DNA of 64,000 bases from Rhodospirillaceae bacterium (GCA_006969625.1 CP030885.1:868001-932000); one strand, 5' to 3'. Shown: positions 35,110 through 45,783, counted from the first letter of the stretch. Notes: generated by a model not told the origin, from the sequence alone. Program-made: numbers and translations.

Positions 35110-37163
35110 TAGGCCGCCTCGCGCGCGCCTGCTTCGACGATGTCGAGGATGTCGGACATGACCGCGTTGAGGTCGTAGTCCTTGGGCGTGTAGACGGCGG
35201 CGACGCCGGCCTCGCGCAGCAGCTCGGCGTCCTCCGCCGGGATGATGCCGCCGACCACCAGGGGCACCTCGCCCAGGCCCTGGGCCCGCAACTCGGCCAG
35301 GGTGTCCTGTACCAGGGCCACGTGGCTGCCGGAGAGGATCGACAGGCCGATGACGTGCACGCCTTCCTCCAGCGCGGTGTTGACGATCTGCTGCGGGGTC
35401 AGGCGGATGCCCTCGTAGACCACCTCGAAGCCGCTGTCGCGCGCGCGCACGGCGATCTGCTCGGCGCCGTTGGAGTGGCCGTCGAGGCCCGGCTTGCCGA
35501 CCAGCATCTTGATGCGCCGACCGAGCCGGTCCGAGACCTCGGCGACCCGCGCGCGCAGCGCCGCCAGCGGCTCGCTGCCCTCGTGCCGGGCGGCCGCCTT
35601 GGACACGCCGGTGGGCGCGCGGTACTCGCCGAAGACCTGGCGCAGCGCGTCGCCCCACTCGCCGGTGGTGACACCGGCGTGGGCGCAGGCGATCGAGGGT
35701 TCCATGATGTTGCCGCCCTCGCCCGCCGCTGCCTTCAGCGCCGCGAGCGCCGCTTCGGCCTTGGCCGTGTCGCGGGACTCGCGCCAGGCCTTCAGCGCCT
35801 CGACGGTCGCCCGCTCGGTGCCGGGATCGACGGTCAGGATGCCGCCGTCGGCACCGGCCAGGAGCGGCGAGGGCTCGCTCTCGACGTACTTGTTGACGCC
35901 GACCACCACCTGCGCGCCGCTCTCGATCCCCTCGAAGCGCTGGGTCGCGCTGGCGACGAGCTGCTCCTTCATGTAGCTCGACTCGACCGCCGCGATGGCG
36001 CCGCCCATCGCCTCGATCTTCGCCATCTCGGCGCGCGCCGCCGCGCACAGCGCCTCGACCCGCCCCTCGATCTCCGGGTTGCCGGCGAAGATGTCGCCGA
36101 ACTCCAGCAGATCGGTCTCGTAGGCGACGATCTGCTGCAAGCGCAGCGACCATTGCTGGTCCCAGGGGCGCGGCAGGCCGAGCGCCTCGTTCCAGGCCGG
36201 GAGCTGCACCGCGCGGGCGCGCGCGTCCTTCGACAGGGTGACCGCCAGCATCTCGAGCAGGATGCGGTAGACGTTGTTCTCCGGCTGCTGCTCGGTCAGG
36301 CCCAGGGAGTTGACCTGCACGCCGTAGCGAAAGCGGCGGTAGCGCTCCTCCTCGACGCCGTAGCGCTCGCGGCAGATCTCGTCCCACAGCCGGGTGAAGG
36401 CCCGCATCTTGCAAATCTCGCCGACGAACCGGATGCCGGCGTTGACGAAGAAGGAGATGCGGCCGACCGCCTTGGGGAAGTCCGCCGGGTCGATGCGCGC
36501 GCGCAGGGAATCCAGGATGGCGACGGCGGTGGACAGCGCGAAGGCCAGTTCCTGCACCTCCGTCGCCCCGGCCTCCTGCAGGTGGTAGCTGCAGACGTTC
36601 ATCGGGTTCCATTTGGGCACCTCGCGGTAGGTGAAGGCGACCACGTCGGCGGTCAGCTTCAGCGAGGGCTTGGGCGGGAAGATGTAGGTGCCGCGCGAGA
36701 GGTACTCCTTGACGATGTCGTTCTGCACCGTGCCCTGCAGATCGGCGCGGGCGACGCCCTGGCGCTCGGCCACGGCGATGTAGAGCGCCAGCAGCCACGG
36801 CGCGGTGGCGTTGATCGTCATCGAGGTGTTCATCTGGCCGAGCGGGATGCCGTCGAACAGCGCCCGCATGTCGCCGATGTGGCCGATCGGCACGCCGACC
36901 TTGCCGACCTCGCCCTTGGCCAGCGGGTGGTCGGCGTCGTAGCCGGTCTGGGTCGGCAGGTCGAAGGCGACCGACAGGCCGGTCTGCCCCTTGGCCAGAT
37001 TCTTCCGGTAGAGTTCGTTCGACGCTTTCGCGGTCGAGTGCCCGGCGTAGGTGCGCATCAGCCAGGGCTTGTCCTTCTCGCGCCGCAGTTCGATGCCGGC
37101 CGGTTCGCGAGTCTCCGCCGCCGCATGCTGCACTGCGGAACCGCTAAACCCCTGACTGGTCAT
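35109..37163 (-). CDS. ecm: ethylmalonyl-CoA mutase (B12-dependent, MeaA/Ecm)
   Basis: A 684-residue single-chain mutase. The catalytic TIM barrel begins DKPWLMRTYAGHSTAKASNE with GQTGLSVAFDLPTQTGYDAD. The C-terminal cobalamin domain carries the DxHxxG motif in KPGLDGHSNGAEQI and ends VYTPKDYDLNAVMSDILDIV. The form without a separate small subunit, and the divergent ccr gene, point to ethylmalonyl-CoA rather than methylmalonyl-CoA mutase: it turns (2R)-ethylmalonyl-CoA into methylsuccinyl-CoA. GGGAG precedes ATG 37163. The IS element enters exactly at the stop codon, whose G is now supplied by the IS end. Confidence 0.92.
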   Translation of the reverse strand: MTSQGFSGSAVQHAAAETREPAGIELRREKDKPWLMRTYAGHSTAKASNELYRKNLAKGQTGLSVAFDLPTQTGYDADHPLAKGEVGKVGVPIGHIGDMRALFDGIPLGQMNTSMTINATAPWLLALYIAVAERQGVARADLQGTVQNDIVKEYLSRGTYIFPPKPSLKLTADVVAFTYREVPKWNPMNVCSYHLQEAGATEVQELAFALSTAVAILDSLRARIDPADFPKAVGRISFFVNAGIRFVGEICKMRAFTRLWDEICRERYGVEEERYRRFRYGVQVNSLGLTEQQPENNVYRILLEMLAVTLSKDARARAVQLPAWNEALGLPRPWDQQWSLRLQQIVAYETDLLEFGDIFAGNPEIEGRVEALCAAARAEMAKIEAMGGAIAAVESSYMKEQLVASATQRFEGIESGAQVVVGVNKYVESEPSPLLAGADGGILTVDPGTERATVEALKAWRESRDTAKAEAALAALKAAAGEGGNIMEPSIACAHAGVTTGEWGDALRQVFGEYRAPTGVSKAAARHEGSEPLAALRARVAEVSDRLGRRIKMLVGKPGLDGHSNGAEQIAVRARDSGFEVVYEGIRLTPQQIVNTALEEGVHVIGLSILSGSHVALVQDTLAELRAQGLGEVPLVVGGIIPAEDAELLREAGVAAVYTPKDYDLNAVMSDILDIVEAGAREAA

Positions 37164-37546
37164 AAGGTTACTCCCGCATCCGCGCCCAACTGGACGGCTT
37201 GTTTCCCCGGCGACGGCCATTGGGATGCAAAATTTCTCCCTAAGGCGTCAATCCGAAACAAACGTGTTTTTATTGCATTGCAAAAGCCACGTCGCGCCGC
37301 TATGAGTCAAGCCCCGCAGCGGGAATGGTTCGGATTCCAGACCGATTTGCAAGCCCTAGCGTTCTTTTGCGGACCGGGGCCGAGAATCGCCGGAGGCTCG
37401 GAGCCGGACCCTGGGCAGCGGGGAGGGAGAACCCGACACCGGGACAGACCGCCGATAAGGAAGCGGCACCCCAAGGCCCTCGTGCGGAACCGCAAGCGGG
37501 CTCCGCGACACGCAACGGACCAGTCAGGCAGAGGACCCCAATCTCC
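37164..37546. promoter_or_regulatory. divergent ecm/ccr control region with TTGCAA-type sites
   Basis: A 383-base gap serves both genes. It contains TTGCATTGCAA (37273-37283, a perfect palindrome), ATGCAAAA (37225-37232) and ATTTGCAAG (37345-37353). These resemble TTTGCAAA half-sites reported for the ScfR-family acyl-CoA regulators (PccR of Rhodobacter, RamB). No such regulator gene lies in the window. No cobalamin riboswitch is recognised. Confidence 0.4.
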
Positions 37547-38836
<1,290 letters not shown>

Positions 38837-38969
38837 CGGCGGCCCGCACGCCTTGCGAAACCCCGGCCACCGTGCGTCTGCGCGGTGGCCGGGCGCTTGC
38901 CGTAGGCGCCCGAACGCGTACCCTTTGTTTCAGAGTCCGAAGGACCGGATACCGCCGAGGATTGGACCG

Positions 38970-40655
38970 ATGACCGACGCCGCCCTTGCCCCCTCCCAGG
39001 ACGACAGCCTGCTGGTCGCCGAGCCGCTGGAGTTGACCGCGCGGGCACTCGCCGCCGCCGAGGCGCTGGAAGCCGCCGCCCGCGCCGCCCTGTCCCGCCG
39101 CGTGGCGCCGGGCGGCAAGATCGACTCCGCCGCGCTGGAGCGCGAGCAGTTCGCCGCCCACGGCCTAGCCTGGCTGGCGACCTACGTCTCCAGCCTGCGC
39201 GAGATGAACCGCTGGGCCTACCGGCTGAGCGACGAAGGCAGCTTCGGCGAACTCGAACACCTGATGCTGCAGGCGGCTTACGGCGAATACCTGCAGCAGA
39301 TGACCGGCGGGCTGGCGATCAGCCAGGTCGAGGTGGTGCGCCCCAACGACCTGGGCGTGGCGGCCGAGGATCTGGCCGCCTTTCGCACCCCGGCGGTCGA
39401 AACGCTGGTCGAGCGCGGCAACACCGCGGCGGTGCGCCTGCGGCTGGCCGAGCTGATCGCCGACGGCAGCTTCGGCGCGCGCGGCTACGACGAGACCGAG
39501 GCGATGATCGCCGACCAGTTCCGCAAGGTCGCCGATGCCTGGGTCGAGGACGCGCACGCCTGGCACCTGGCCGACGCCCTGATCCCGATGGAGGCGATCG
39601 AGCAGCTCGCCGAATTGGGCGTCTTCGGCCTGACCGTGCCGGAGGAGTGGGGCGGCCTGGGCATGGGCAAGACCGCCATGTGCGTCGTCACCGAGGAGTT
39701 GAGCCGCGCCTACATCGGCCTCGGCTCGCTGGGCACCCGCTCGGAGATCGCCGCCGAACTGATCCGTCTGGGCGGCACCGAAGCGCAGAAGCGGAAGTAT
39801 CTGCCGAAGATCGCCAGCGGCGAGATCCTGCCGACGGCCGTCTTCACCGAGCCCAACACCGGCTCCGACCTGGGCAGCCTGCGCACCCGCGCGGTGCGTG
39901 ACGGCGAGGTCTACAAGGTGACCGGCAGCAAGACCTGGATCACCCACGCCGCGCGCACCGACCTGATGACCCTTTTGGCGCGCACCGATCCCGAGGAGCC
40001 GGGCTACAAGGGGCTGTCGATGTTCCTGGCGGAAAAGCCGCGCGGCAACGATGCCGACCCCTTCCCGGCGCAGGGCATGCGCGGCGGCGAGATCGAGGTG
40101 CTCGGCTACCGCGGCATGAAGGAGTACGAGATCGGCTTCGACGGCTTCGAGGTGCCGGCCGAGAATCTCCTGGGCGAGACCGAGGGCCAGGGTTTCAAGC
40201 AGCTGATGGCCACCTTCGAGCCGGCGCGTATCCAGACCGCCGCGCGCGCCGTCGGCGTCGCCCAGAACGCGCTGGAGCTGGGCCTCGGCTACGCGCGCGA
40301 GCGCAAGCAGTTCGGCAAGGAGCTCCTGGCCTTCCCGCGGGTCGCCGGCAAGCTGGCCTGGATGGCGGTGGAGACCATGGTCGCCCGCCAGCTCACCCTC
40401 TTCGCGGCGCGCGAGAAGGACGGCGAGCGGCGTTGCGACATCGAGGCCGGCATGGCCAAGCTGCTCGCCGCCCGCGTCGCCTGGGCCAACGCCGACAACG
40501 CCCTGCAGATCCACGGCGGCAACGGCTACGCGCTGGAGTACAAGATCTCCCGCGTGCTGTGCGACGCGCGCATCCTCAACATCTTCGAGGGCGCCGCCGA
40601 GATCCAGGCGCACGTCATCGCTCGCGGCCTGCTGAGCCAGGGGCGGAACACCTAG
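38970..40655 (+). CDS. mcd: methylsuccinyl-CoA dehydrogenase
   Basis: A 561-residue acyl-CoA dehydrogenase with the N-terminal extension of about 160 residues that sets Mcd apart from ordinary dehydrogenases of about 380. The FAD/substrate core shows FGLTVPEEWGGLGMGKTAM, AVFTEPNTGSDLGSLRT, ARERKQFGKELLAFPRVAGK and LQIHGGNGYALEYKISRVL. It oxidises methylsuccinyl-CoA to mesaconyl-CoA, the step after Ecm. It lies 133 bases after ccr. A large hairpin repeat follows its stop. Confidence 0.92.
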   Translation: MTDAALAPSQDDSLLVAEPLELTARALAAAEALEAAARAALSRRVAPGGKIDSAALEREQFAAHGLAWLATYVSSLREMNRWAYRLSDEGSFGELEHLMLQAAYGEYLQQMTGGLAISQVEVVRPNDLGVAAEDLAAFRTPAVETLVERGNTAAVRLRLAELIADGSFGARGYDETEAMIADQFRKVADAWVEDAHAWHLADALIPMEAIEQLAELGVFGLTVPEEWGGLGMGKTAMCVVTEELSRAYIGLGSLGTRSEIAAELIRLGGTEAQKRKYLPKIASGEILPTAVFTEPNTGSDLGSLRTRAVRDGEVYKVTGSKTWITHAARTDLMTLLARTDPEEPGYKGLSMFLAEKPRGNDADPFPAQGMRGGEIEVLGYRGMKEYEIGFDGFEVPAENLLGETEGQGFKQLMATFEPARIQTAARAVGVAQNALELGLGYARERKQFGKELLAFPRVAGKLAWMAVETMVARQLTLFAAREKDGERRCDIEAGMAKLLAARVAWANADNALQIHGGNGYALEYKISRVLCDARILNIFEGAAEIQAHVIARGLLSQGRNT

Positions 40656-40658
40656 TGC

Positions 40659-40802
40659 GATGCCCGACCAGAGCGACTCGCCAAAGCGATTCGCTCAGGT
40701 CGGAAAGCATCCCTCTAAGATTTTTTCTTAGGGCGGTTTCTACCCGACCGGCGGAACCACGCAGTGGTTCCACACGGTCGGAAACCGCCCGAGAGCGGAT
40801 GC
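40659..40802. repeat. two-hairpin palindromic repeat between mcd and the FkbM gene
   Basis: Hairpin 1 (40659-40711) pairs GATGC, CCGACC and GAGCGA with TCGCTC, GGTCGG and GCATC. Hairpin 2 (40731-40790) pairs GGGCGGTTTC, CCGACCG and GGAACCAC with GTGGTTCC, CGGTCGG and GAAACCGCCC around a GCA loop. GCATCC at 40707 could also pair with GGATGC at 40797. A related element lies at 62126-62213, so this looks like a REP-type family; here it could also serve as a two-way terminator. Confidence 0.75.
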
Positions 40803-40848
40803 CGCCGGCGATGGCAAAGCCGGCAAACCCGGCGAGGCCCGCCGGCGG

Positions 40849-41679
40849 TCAGTCGGAACTCTGCAGGATTTCCAGCCAGCGCGCCGCCTGCTCGGCCGGG
40901 AACGCGAAGATGTTGGCGCTCTCGCCGCACGGCGCCAGCGTAACCGCGTCGACCCAGGTATAGGCGTGCCGCGCCAGTTCCGCCTCCAGGGCGCCGCGCT
41001 GGACGAAGGTCTCCATCAGCAGGATGGGCCGGACCTCCGACAGCAGGCGCGGCCCGCCGCGCAGGGCCAGCACCTCGGCCCCCTCGATGTCCAGCTTGAC
41101 GAGCGCCGGCGCCGGCCCGCGCTGCAGCAATGCGTCGAGCGTCACGGTCTCGACCTGCAGTACGGGCGCGTCGGCACCGTAGTGGCGCGCCCCGAAACCC
41201 GGCCCGGTGGTCACCAGCGCCCCGCTGGCGCCGCTGAAGGTGTCGCGGCCAAACGCCGCCCGTCCACAGGAGTCGGCGCAGGCAGCCGCAACGAGCTTGC
41301 CCCGCAGGCCCGGGGTCCGCGACAGGCTGCGGCGCAGGCACGCCAGGTTGTCGGGATCCGGCTCGACGGCGAGCACGCGCCCTTCGGGCCGGCATGTCAG
41401 AAAGGTCGCCCAATACAGCCCGACGTTCGCGCCGATATCCCAGAAGACGGGAGGATCGAGGGCCGCGGCCAACTGCGCGAAGTACCGTCGTTCCGCCGCT
41501 TCACCGAATCGGCCCAGCACCAGCGAAAGGTTGGGGCCGAGACGGACGTCGAGCGGAAAGGCGACGCCGCGTGGGCGTGCCCTCGCCGGCACGTCGGCGC
41601 GCTCCAGTACGCGCCGGACCAGCCGTGACCTACGCAGAACGAACAGCGGGTGCTCGAGGAACAGCCTCAGCCCGCTCAT
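40849..41679 (-). CDS. FkbM-family methyltransferase
   Basis: A 276-residue SAM-dependent methyltransferase: VFWDIGANVGLYWATFL is motif I, AVEPDPDNLACLRRSL motif II, and LVKLDIEGAEVLALRGG the D-x-E-G-x-E segment typical of FkbM. Family members methylate sugars or polyketides, so cell-surface glycan modification is possible, but no glycan cluster is near. ATG 41679 was chosen because the longer frame overlaps the algH gene. Confidence 0.85.
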   Translation of the reverse strand: MSGLRLFLEHPLFVLRRSRLVRRVLERADVPARARPRGVAFPLDVRLGPNLSLVLGRFGEAAERRYFAQLAAALDPPVFWDIGANVGLYWATFLTCRPEGRVLAVEPDPDNLACLRRSLSRTPGLRGKLVAAACADSCGRAAFGRDTFSGASGALVTTGPGFGARHYGADAPVLQVETVTLDALLQRGPAPALVKLDIEGAEVLALRGGPRLLSEVRPILLMETFVQRGALEAELARHAYTWVDAVTLAPCGESANIFAFPAEQAARWLEILQSSD

Positions 41680-41704
41680 CCGCGTGGCGGCACGACCATG
41701 GCGC

Positions 41705-42340
41705 TCAGGCGTGGCCGGCGTCGCCGCTGAGCATCGAGGCGTCGAAGCCCAGCTTGCGGATGGCGCGATCCCACTTGTCGTCCAGCTCGTCGTCGAAGAC
41801 CAGCAGCTCGTCGGCCGGCGCGTGCAGCCAGCCGTTCTTCTGGATTTCCATGTCGAGCTGGCCCGGCCCCCAGCCGGCGTAGCCGAGCGCCAGCAGCGCA
41901 TTGCGAGGGCCGGCGCCCTTGGCCATGTCGCGCAGGATGTCCACCGTCGCGGTCAGCGCCATGGCGTCGTTCACCTTCAGGCTCGAGTCCTGCAGGTACT
42001 CCGCCGAGTGCAGCACGAAGCCGCGCCCGGTCTCGACCGGGCCGCCGAAGTGGATGCGGATGTCCTGCCGCGCCTCCGGACCGTCGATGCCGAGCTGCGC
42101 CAGCAGGTCGGGAAAGGTGAGCGAGCCGACCAGCTTGTTGAGCACGAGCCCCATGGCCCCGTCGGCGCTGTGGGCGCAGACGTAGATCACGGTGCGCTCG
42201 AACCGCGGGTCGAGCATGGTCGGCATGGCGATCAGAAGCTGACCGGTGAGGTAACCCTCGTCGCCGTCGCCGCCGCGTCCTTGGCCGCCCGAGCCATCGC
42301 CGCCGGGGTCGCCAGGTCCGCTGGTCATGGGCGTGTCCAT
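41705..42340 (-). CDS. YqgE/AlgH family protein
   Basis: A 211-residue protein with a Gly/Asp-rich leader and the YqgE core: GYLTGQLLIAMPTMLDPRFERTVIYVCAHS, GAMGLVLNKLV, FGGPVETGRGFVLHS and GYAGWGPGQLDMEIQKNGWL. The family is widespread, and its molecular role is still unclear despite an early link to alginate regulation. The FkbM gene follows it on the same strand, 25 bases on. Confidence 0.9.
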   Translation of the reverse strand: MDTPMTSGPGDPGGDGSGGQGRGGDGDEGYLTGQLLIAMPTMLDPRFERTVIYVCAHSADGAMGLVLNKLVGSLTFPDLLAQLGIDGPEARQDIRIHFGGPVETGRGFVLHSAEYLQDSSLKVNDAMALTATVDILRDMAKGAGPRNALLALGYAGWGPGQLDMEIQKNGWLHAPADELLVFDDELDDKWDRAIRKLGFDASMLSGDAGHA

Positions 42341-42558
42341 CGTTTCGACAAGCCTCCTCTCCGCAGCCTCCTTCCAACGTCGTTACATAGGCACCGCCGG
42401 GCAAGATCTGCAGCCCCGGCCTGCCGTTCACTCGGTCGCGCCAGACGTCACACGGCCATGTGAGCGGCCGTGACAGCTTGCCCTGTAGCCGGCCCCGGAC
42501 CCTCTGCCTATGTTTGCCGGACGTTTGGCCAGCCTAGCGCGGAGCCGGTCCCAAGGCG

Positions 42559-44676
42559 ATGCCTCGTTTTTCCTCCTGCCTCATGCGCCTCGCGGTCGCG
42601 GCGCTTCTCGTCTGCGGGGCCGCCCCGGCCTGGGCGGCGGCCGGAGACTGGGCCGCCAACGAGGAGGCGCGCACGCGGCTGATTGCCGCAAGCGGCGCCG
42701 TCGGCGCGGCGCAGCAGCTCTCCGCCGGCCTGGAGTTCGAGCTGTCGGACGGCTGGAAGACCTACTGGCGCTCGCCGGGCGACGCCGGCTTCCCGGTCTC
42801 GGCCGACTGGTCGGCCAGCGAGAACGTCGCCGCGGTCGAGTTCGGCTGGCCGGTGCCGCATCGCTTCTCCCTGTTCGGCCTGGAGACTTTCGGCTACGCC
42901 GAGCGGGTGGTCTTCCCGCTGAGCGTGACGCCCGAGGTGCCGGGCGCGCCGGTCAGACTGGCGGCCAGCGTCGACTACCTGGTCTGCGCCGAGGTCTGTA
43001 TCCCGCATAGCGCCGAGGTCGACCTGACGCTGCCGGCTGGCCCGCAGACGCCGGCGCGCGAGGCCTTCCTGATCGAGCGCTTCCGCAGCCAGTTGCCCAG
43101 CGAGTCCTCCGGCCTGGCGCTGGAGTCGGCGGTTCTGGCAGGCGACCGGCTGGAGGTGCGCCTGGCCTCCGCCCTGCCGCTGAGCGACCCGGACGTGCTG
43201 GTCGAGGCGCCACGCGGGTGGAGTTTCGGGCCGCCGGACAAGACCATCGCCGAGGACGGCCGCTCGGCCCTGCTCAGCCTGCCGGTGATCGAGGGCAAGC
43301 GCACCGACGCACCCCTGGTCGGCACGCCGGTCACACTCACCCTCACCGACGTCAACCGTGGCCTCGAAAGGGCGGTGACCTTGGCGCCCCCGGCGGCCGG
43401 CGCCCTCGAGACGGCGCCGCGGGCGCTGCCGCAGACCGGCCTGCTGGCGGCCCTCGGCCTCGCCGTCCTCGGCGGGCTGATCCTCAATCTGATGCCCTGC
43501 GTGCTGCCGGTGCTCTCGATCAAGCTGCTCTCCGCCGTCGGTCACGGCGGCCGTGCGCGCGGCCCGGTGCGCCTGTCCTTCCTCGCCTCGGCGGCCGGCA
43601 TCCTCTTCTCCTTCCTGGTGCTGGCCGGCGGCGCCATCGCCCTGCAGGCCACGGGCGTCGCCCTCGGCTGGGGCATCCAGTTCCAGCAGCCGGTCTTCCT
43701 GGCGGCGATGGCCGCGGTCGTCACGCTATTCGCCTGCAACCTCTTCGGCTTCTTCGAGATCCCGCTGCCGGGCTGGCTGTCCGGCGCGGCCCGGCTGGGC
43801 GACGACCACAGCCTGGGCGGCCACTTCGTCACCGGGGCCTTCGCCACCCTGCTGGCGACGCCTTGCTCCGCGCCCTTCCTGGGCACCGCCGTCGGCTTCG
43901 CCCTGTCGCGCGGCCCACTGGAGATCCTCGCCATTTTCGCCGCGCTCGGCGTCGGGCTGGCGCTGCCCTATCTGCTGATCGCCGCCGCACCCGGCCTGGC
44001 CACGGCGCTGCCGCGGCCGGGACCCTGGATGGTCACCCTGCGGCGCATCCTCGGCCTGGCGCTGGTCGGCACCGCCGTCTGGCTGCTCTCGGTGCTGGCG
44101 GTGCAGCTCGGCCTGACGGCGGCACTGCTCCTCGGCGGCCTGCTGGCGGCGCTCGGCGCGCTGTTCTATGCCCGTCATCGCGGCTGGCTGGGTGCCCTGC
44201 CGACGCGCGCCGGCGCCGGGGTCGTGGTCGCGGCCGGACTGGCGCTGGCGGCCGTCGGCGGCGGCGGACCGACCGGCCAGGTGCGCAGCGCCGACGCCGC
44301 CTACGACTGGGTGCCGCTCGACGAAGCGGCGATCGCCGGCCACGTCGCCGCCGGCCGAGTGGTCTTCGTCGACGTCACGGCCGAGTGGTGCATCACCTGC
44401 CAGGTCAACAAGACGCTGGTGCTGGATACCCGGACGATCCAGGCGGCGCTGGGCGGCGAGGGGATCGTGACCATGCAGGGCGACTGGACCCGGCCCGACC
44501 CGGCGATCGCCGACTACCTGGCCAGCTTCGGGCGCTACGGCATCCCCTTCAACGCGGTCTACGGTCCGAAGGCGCCGCAGGGCATCGCGCTGCCCGAGCT
44601 GCTCAGCGAATCCCTCGTGCTGGAGGCGCTTGCGGCGGCCGGTCCCGAGGCCTCGCCCGCCCTGGCCGCCGAGTAG
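42559..44676 (+). CDS. DsbD/ScsB-type membrane thiol reductant transporter
   Basis: A 705-residue protein with three parts. After a signal peptide comes a periplasmic N-domain with the cysteine pair in YLVCAEVCIPHSAEV. A membrane core of about eight helices follows, with LNLMPCVLPVLSIKLL and LLATPCSAPFLGTAVGF. A C-terminal thioredoxin domain carries WCITC (EWCITCQVNKTLVL). Electrons pass from cytoplasmic thioredoxin to periplasmic partners. The large N-domain is of the ScsB rather than the classical DsbD form. The peroxiredoxin gene downstream suggests an oxidative-stress setting. Confidence 0.9.
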   Translation: MPRFSSCLMRLAVAALLVCGAAPAWAAAGDWAANEEARTRLIAASGAVGAAQQLSAGLEFELSDGWKTYWRSPGDAGFPVSADWSASENVAAVEFGWPVPHRFSLFGLETFGYAERVVFPLSVTPEVPGAPVRLAASVDYLVCAEVCIPHSAEVDLTLPAGPQTPAREAFLIERFRSQLPSESSGLALESAVLAGDRLEVRLASALPLSDPDVLVEAPRGWSFGPPDKTIAEDGRSALLSLPVIEGKRTDAPLVGTPVTLTLTDVNRGLERAVTLAPPAAGALETAPRALPQTGLLAALGLAVLGGLILNLMPCVLPVLSIKLLSAVGHGGRARGPVRLSFLASAAGILFSFLVLAGGAIALQATGVALGWGIQFQQPVFLAAMAAVVTLFACNLFGFFEIPLPGWLSGAARLGDDHSLGGHFVTGAFATLLATPCSAPFLGTAVGFALSRGPLEILAIFAALGVGLALPYLLIAAAPGLATALPRPGPWMVTLRRILGLALVGTAVWLLSVLAVQLGLTAALLLGGLLAALGALFYARHRGWLGALPTRAGAGVVVAAGLALAAVGGGGPTGQVRSADAAYDWVPLDEAAIAGHVAAGRVVFVDVTAEWCITCQVNKTLVLDTRTIQAALGGEGIVTMQGDWTRPDPAIADYLASFGRYGIPFNAVYGPKAPQGIALPELLSESLVLEALAAAGPEASPALAAE

Positions 44677-44793
44677 CCGGTCGGCCTGCGGCGGCTTGGC
44701 GCATGGCGCCCGCTGGATTATCTATGGCGCGCCGGCGGGCCGCCATGGCTGCCGTGCCACACCGATCCGACATCCAGAGGGAAGGGCTCCAGC

Positions 44794-45276
44794 ATGACCA
44801 TCCAGGTGGGCGACAAGATCCCCAGCGCCACGCTGAAGGTGAAGACGGACGACGGCATCCAGGACATGACCACCGAAGAGCTGTTCGGCGGCAAGACCGT
44901 GGTGATATTCGCCCTGCCGGGCGCCTTCACGCCGACCTGCTCGGCCAAGCATTTGCCCGGTTTCATCGAGGCGGCCGACGCGATCAAGGCGAAGGGCGTC
45001 GACACCATCGGTTGCCTGTCGGTCAACGATGCCTTCGTCATGGGCGCCTGGGGCAAGGAGCAGGGCGCCGGAGACAAGGTGACGATGCTGGCCGACGGCA
45101 ACGCCGAGCTGACCCAGAAGCTCGGGCTGGACTTCGACGGTTCCGGCTTCGGTCTGGGCACCCGCTCGCAGCGCTATGCCATGGTCGTCAAGGACGGCAC
45201 GGTGACTGCCCTGCAGGTCGAGGAGCCGGGCGCCTTCGAGGTCTCCAGCGCCGAGGCGGTGATGAAGGTGCTGTAG
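44794..45276 (+). CDS. peroxiredoxin (Prx5-like, hybrid Prx5/glutaredoxin group without the Grx part)
   Basis: A 160-residue peroxidase with the peroxidatic cysteine C49 in LPGAFTPTCSAKHLPGF and TIGCLSVNDAFVMGAWGKEQ further on, the Prx5 pattern. It reduces hydrogen peroxide or organic peroxides using a thiol donor. It lies 117 bases downstream of the ScsB-like gene and ends at a strong terminator. Confidence 0.93.
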   Translation: MTIQVGDKIPSATLKVKTDDGIQDMTTEELFGGKTVVIFALPGAFTPTCSAKHLPGFIEAADAIKAKGVDTIGCLSVNDAFVMGAWGKEQGAGDKVTMLADGNAELTQKLGLDFDGSGFGLGTRSQRYAMVVKDGTVTALQVEEPGAFEVSSAEAVMKVL

Positions 45277-45305
45277 ACCCGGCGACCGCATCAGTCAGAG
45301 TCGGA

Positions 45306-45333
45306 AGCGGCGCCGGTCTCCGGCGCCGCTTTT
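45306..45333 (+). terminator. intrinsic terminator after the peroxiredoxin gene
   Basis: AGCGGCGCCGG (45306-45316) pairs perfectly with CCGGCGCCGCT (45320-45330) around a TCT loop and is followed by TTTT. Confidence 0.88.
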
Positions 45334-45351
45334 CTTGGCGCTATTCGGGCG

Positions 45352-45714
45352 CTACCCGGCCATGGCCGCCTCGGCGGCGTCGCAGATCTCCTTGAGGGAG
45401 AAGGGCTTGACCACGACCCGGGCGATCAGTTCGTCGAGATTGTGGGCGCGCTGGCGCTCGGCCGAATAGCCGGTCATCAGCAGCACCGGCAGATCCGGCC
45501 GGTCCCGCGCCACGCGCAGGGCCAGGCCGATGCCGTCCAGCCCCGGCATGACGATGTCGGTGACCAGCAGGGCGTAGGGCTCGCCGCCGTCCAGTCGCTC
45601 CAGCGCCTGCAAGCCGTCCTCCACCGCGTCCACCTGATGCCCGCGATGGCCGAGCGCGCGCGCCACGAAGCTGCGCACGGCCGGATCGTCCTCGGCAAGC
45701 AGAATGCGGGGCAC
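45352..45714 (-). CDS. cpdR: CpdR-like single-domain response regulator
   Basis: A 120-residue receiver domain alone: acidic pocket LLAEDDPAVR, phospho-acceptor D53 in LLVTDIVMPGLDGIGLALR, the conserved threonine in LLMTGYSAE and lysine in VVVKPFSLKEI. Length, the TDIVMPGLDGI run and the alphaproteobacterial context match CpdR, which when unphosphorylated primes ClpXP to degrade CtrA and other cell-cycle substrates. A perfect CtrA-type site lies 55 bases upstream of the start. A generic receiver protein is the alternative. Confidence 0.78.
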   Translation of the reverse strand: MPRILLAEDDPAVRSFVARALGHRGHQVDAVEDGLQALERLDGGEPYALLVTDIVMPGLDGIGLALRVARDRPDLPVLLMTGYSAERQRAHNLDELIARVVVKPFSLKEICDAAEAAMAG

Positions 45715-45768
45715 GGCAGGGGTCCCGAGGCTGAGGCAGTTGCGGATCTTAACGTGCCGGCGGTGCGG

Positions 45769-45783
45769 TTAACCCCCGGTTAA
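45769..45783. promoter_or_regulatory. CtrA-type box upstream of cpdR
   Basis: TTAACCCCCGGTTAA is an exact TTAA-N7-TTAA site. It lies in the gap between cpdR and the DUF3426 gene, 55-69 bases ahead of the cpdR start codon, a distance that suits an activator site overlapping a -35 element. A further TTAA stands at 45749-45752. Confidence 0.65.

Noticed and set aside
37164..37546. Cobalamin riboswitch for the B12-dependent mutase
   Set aside because: No B12-box-like sequence or long leader structure in the gap, and none before nrdJ either.
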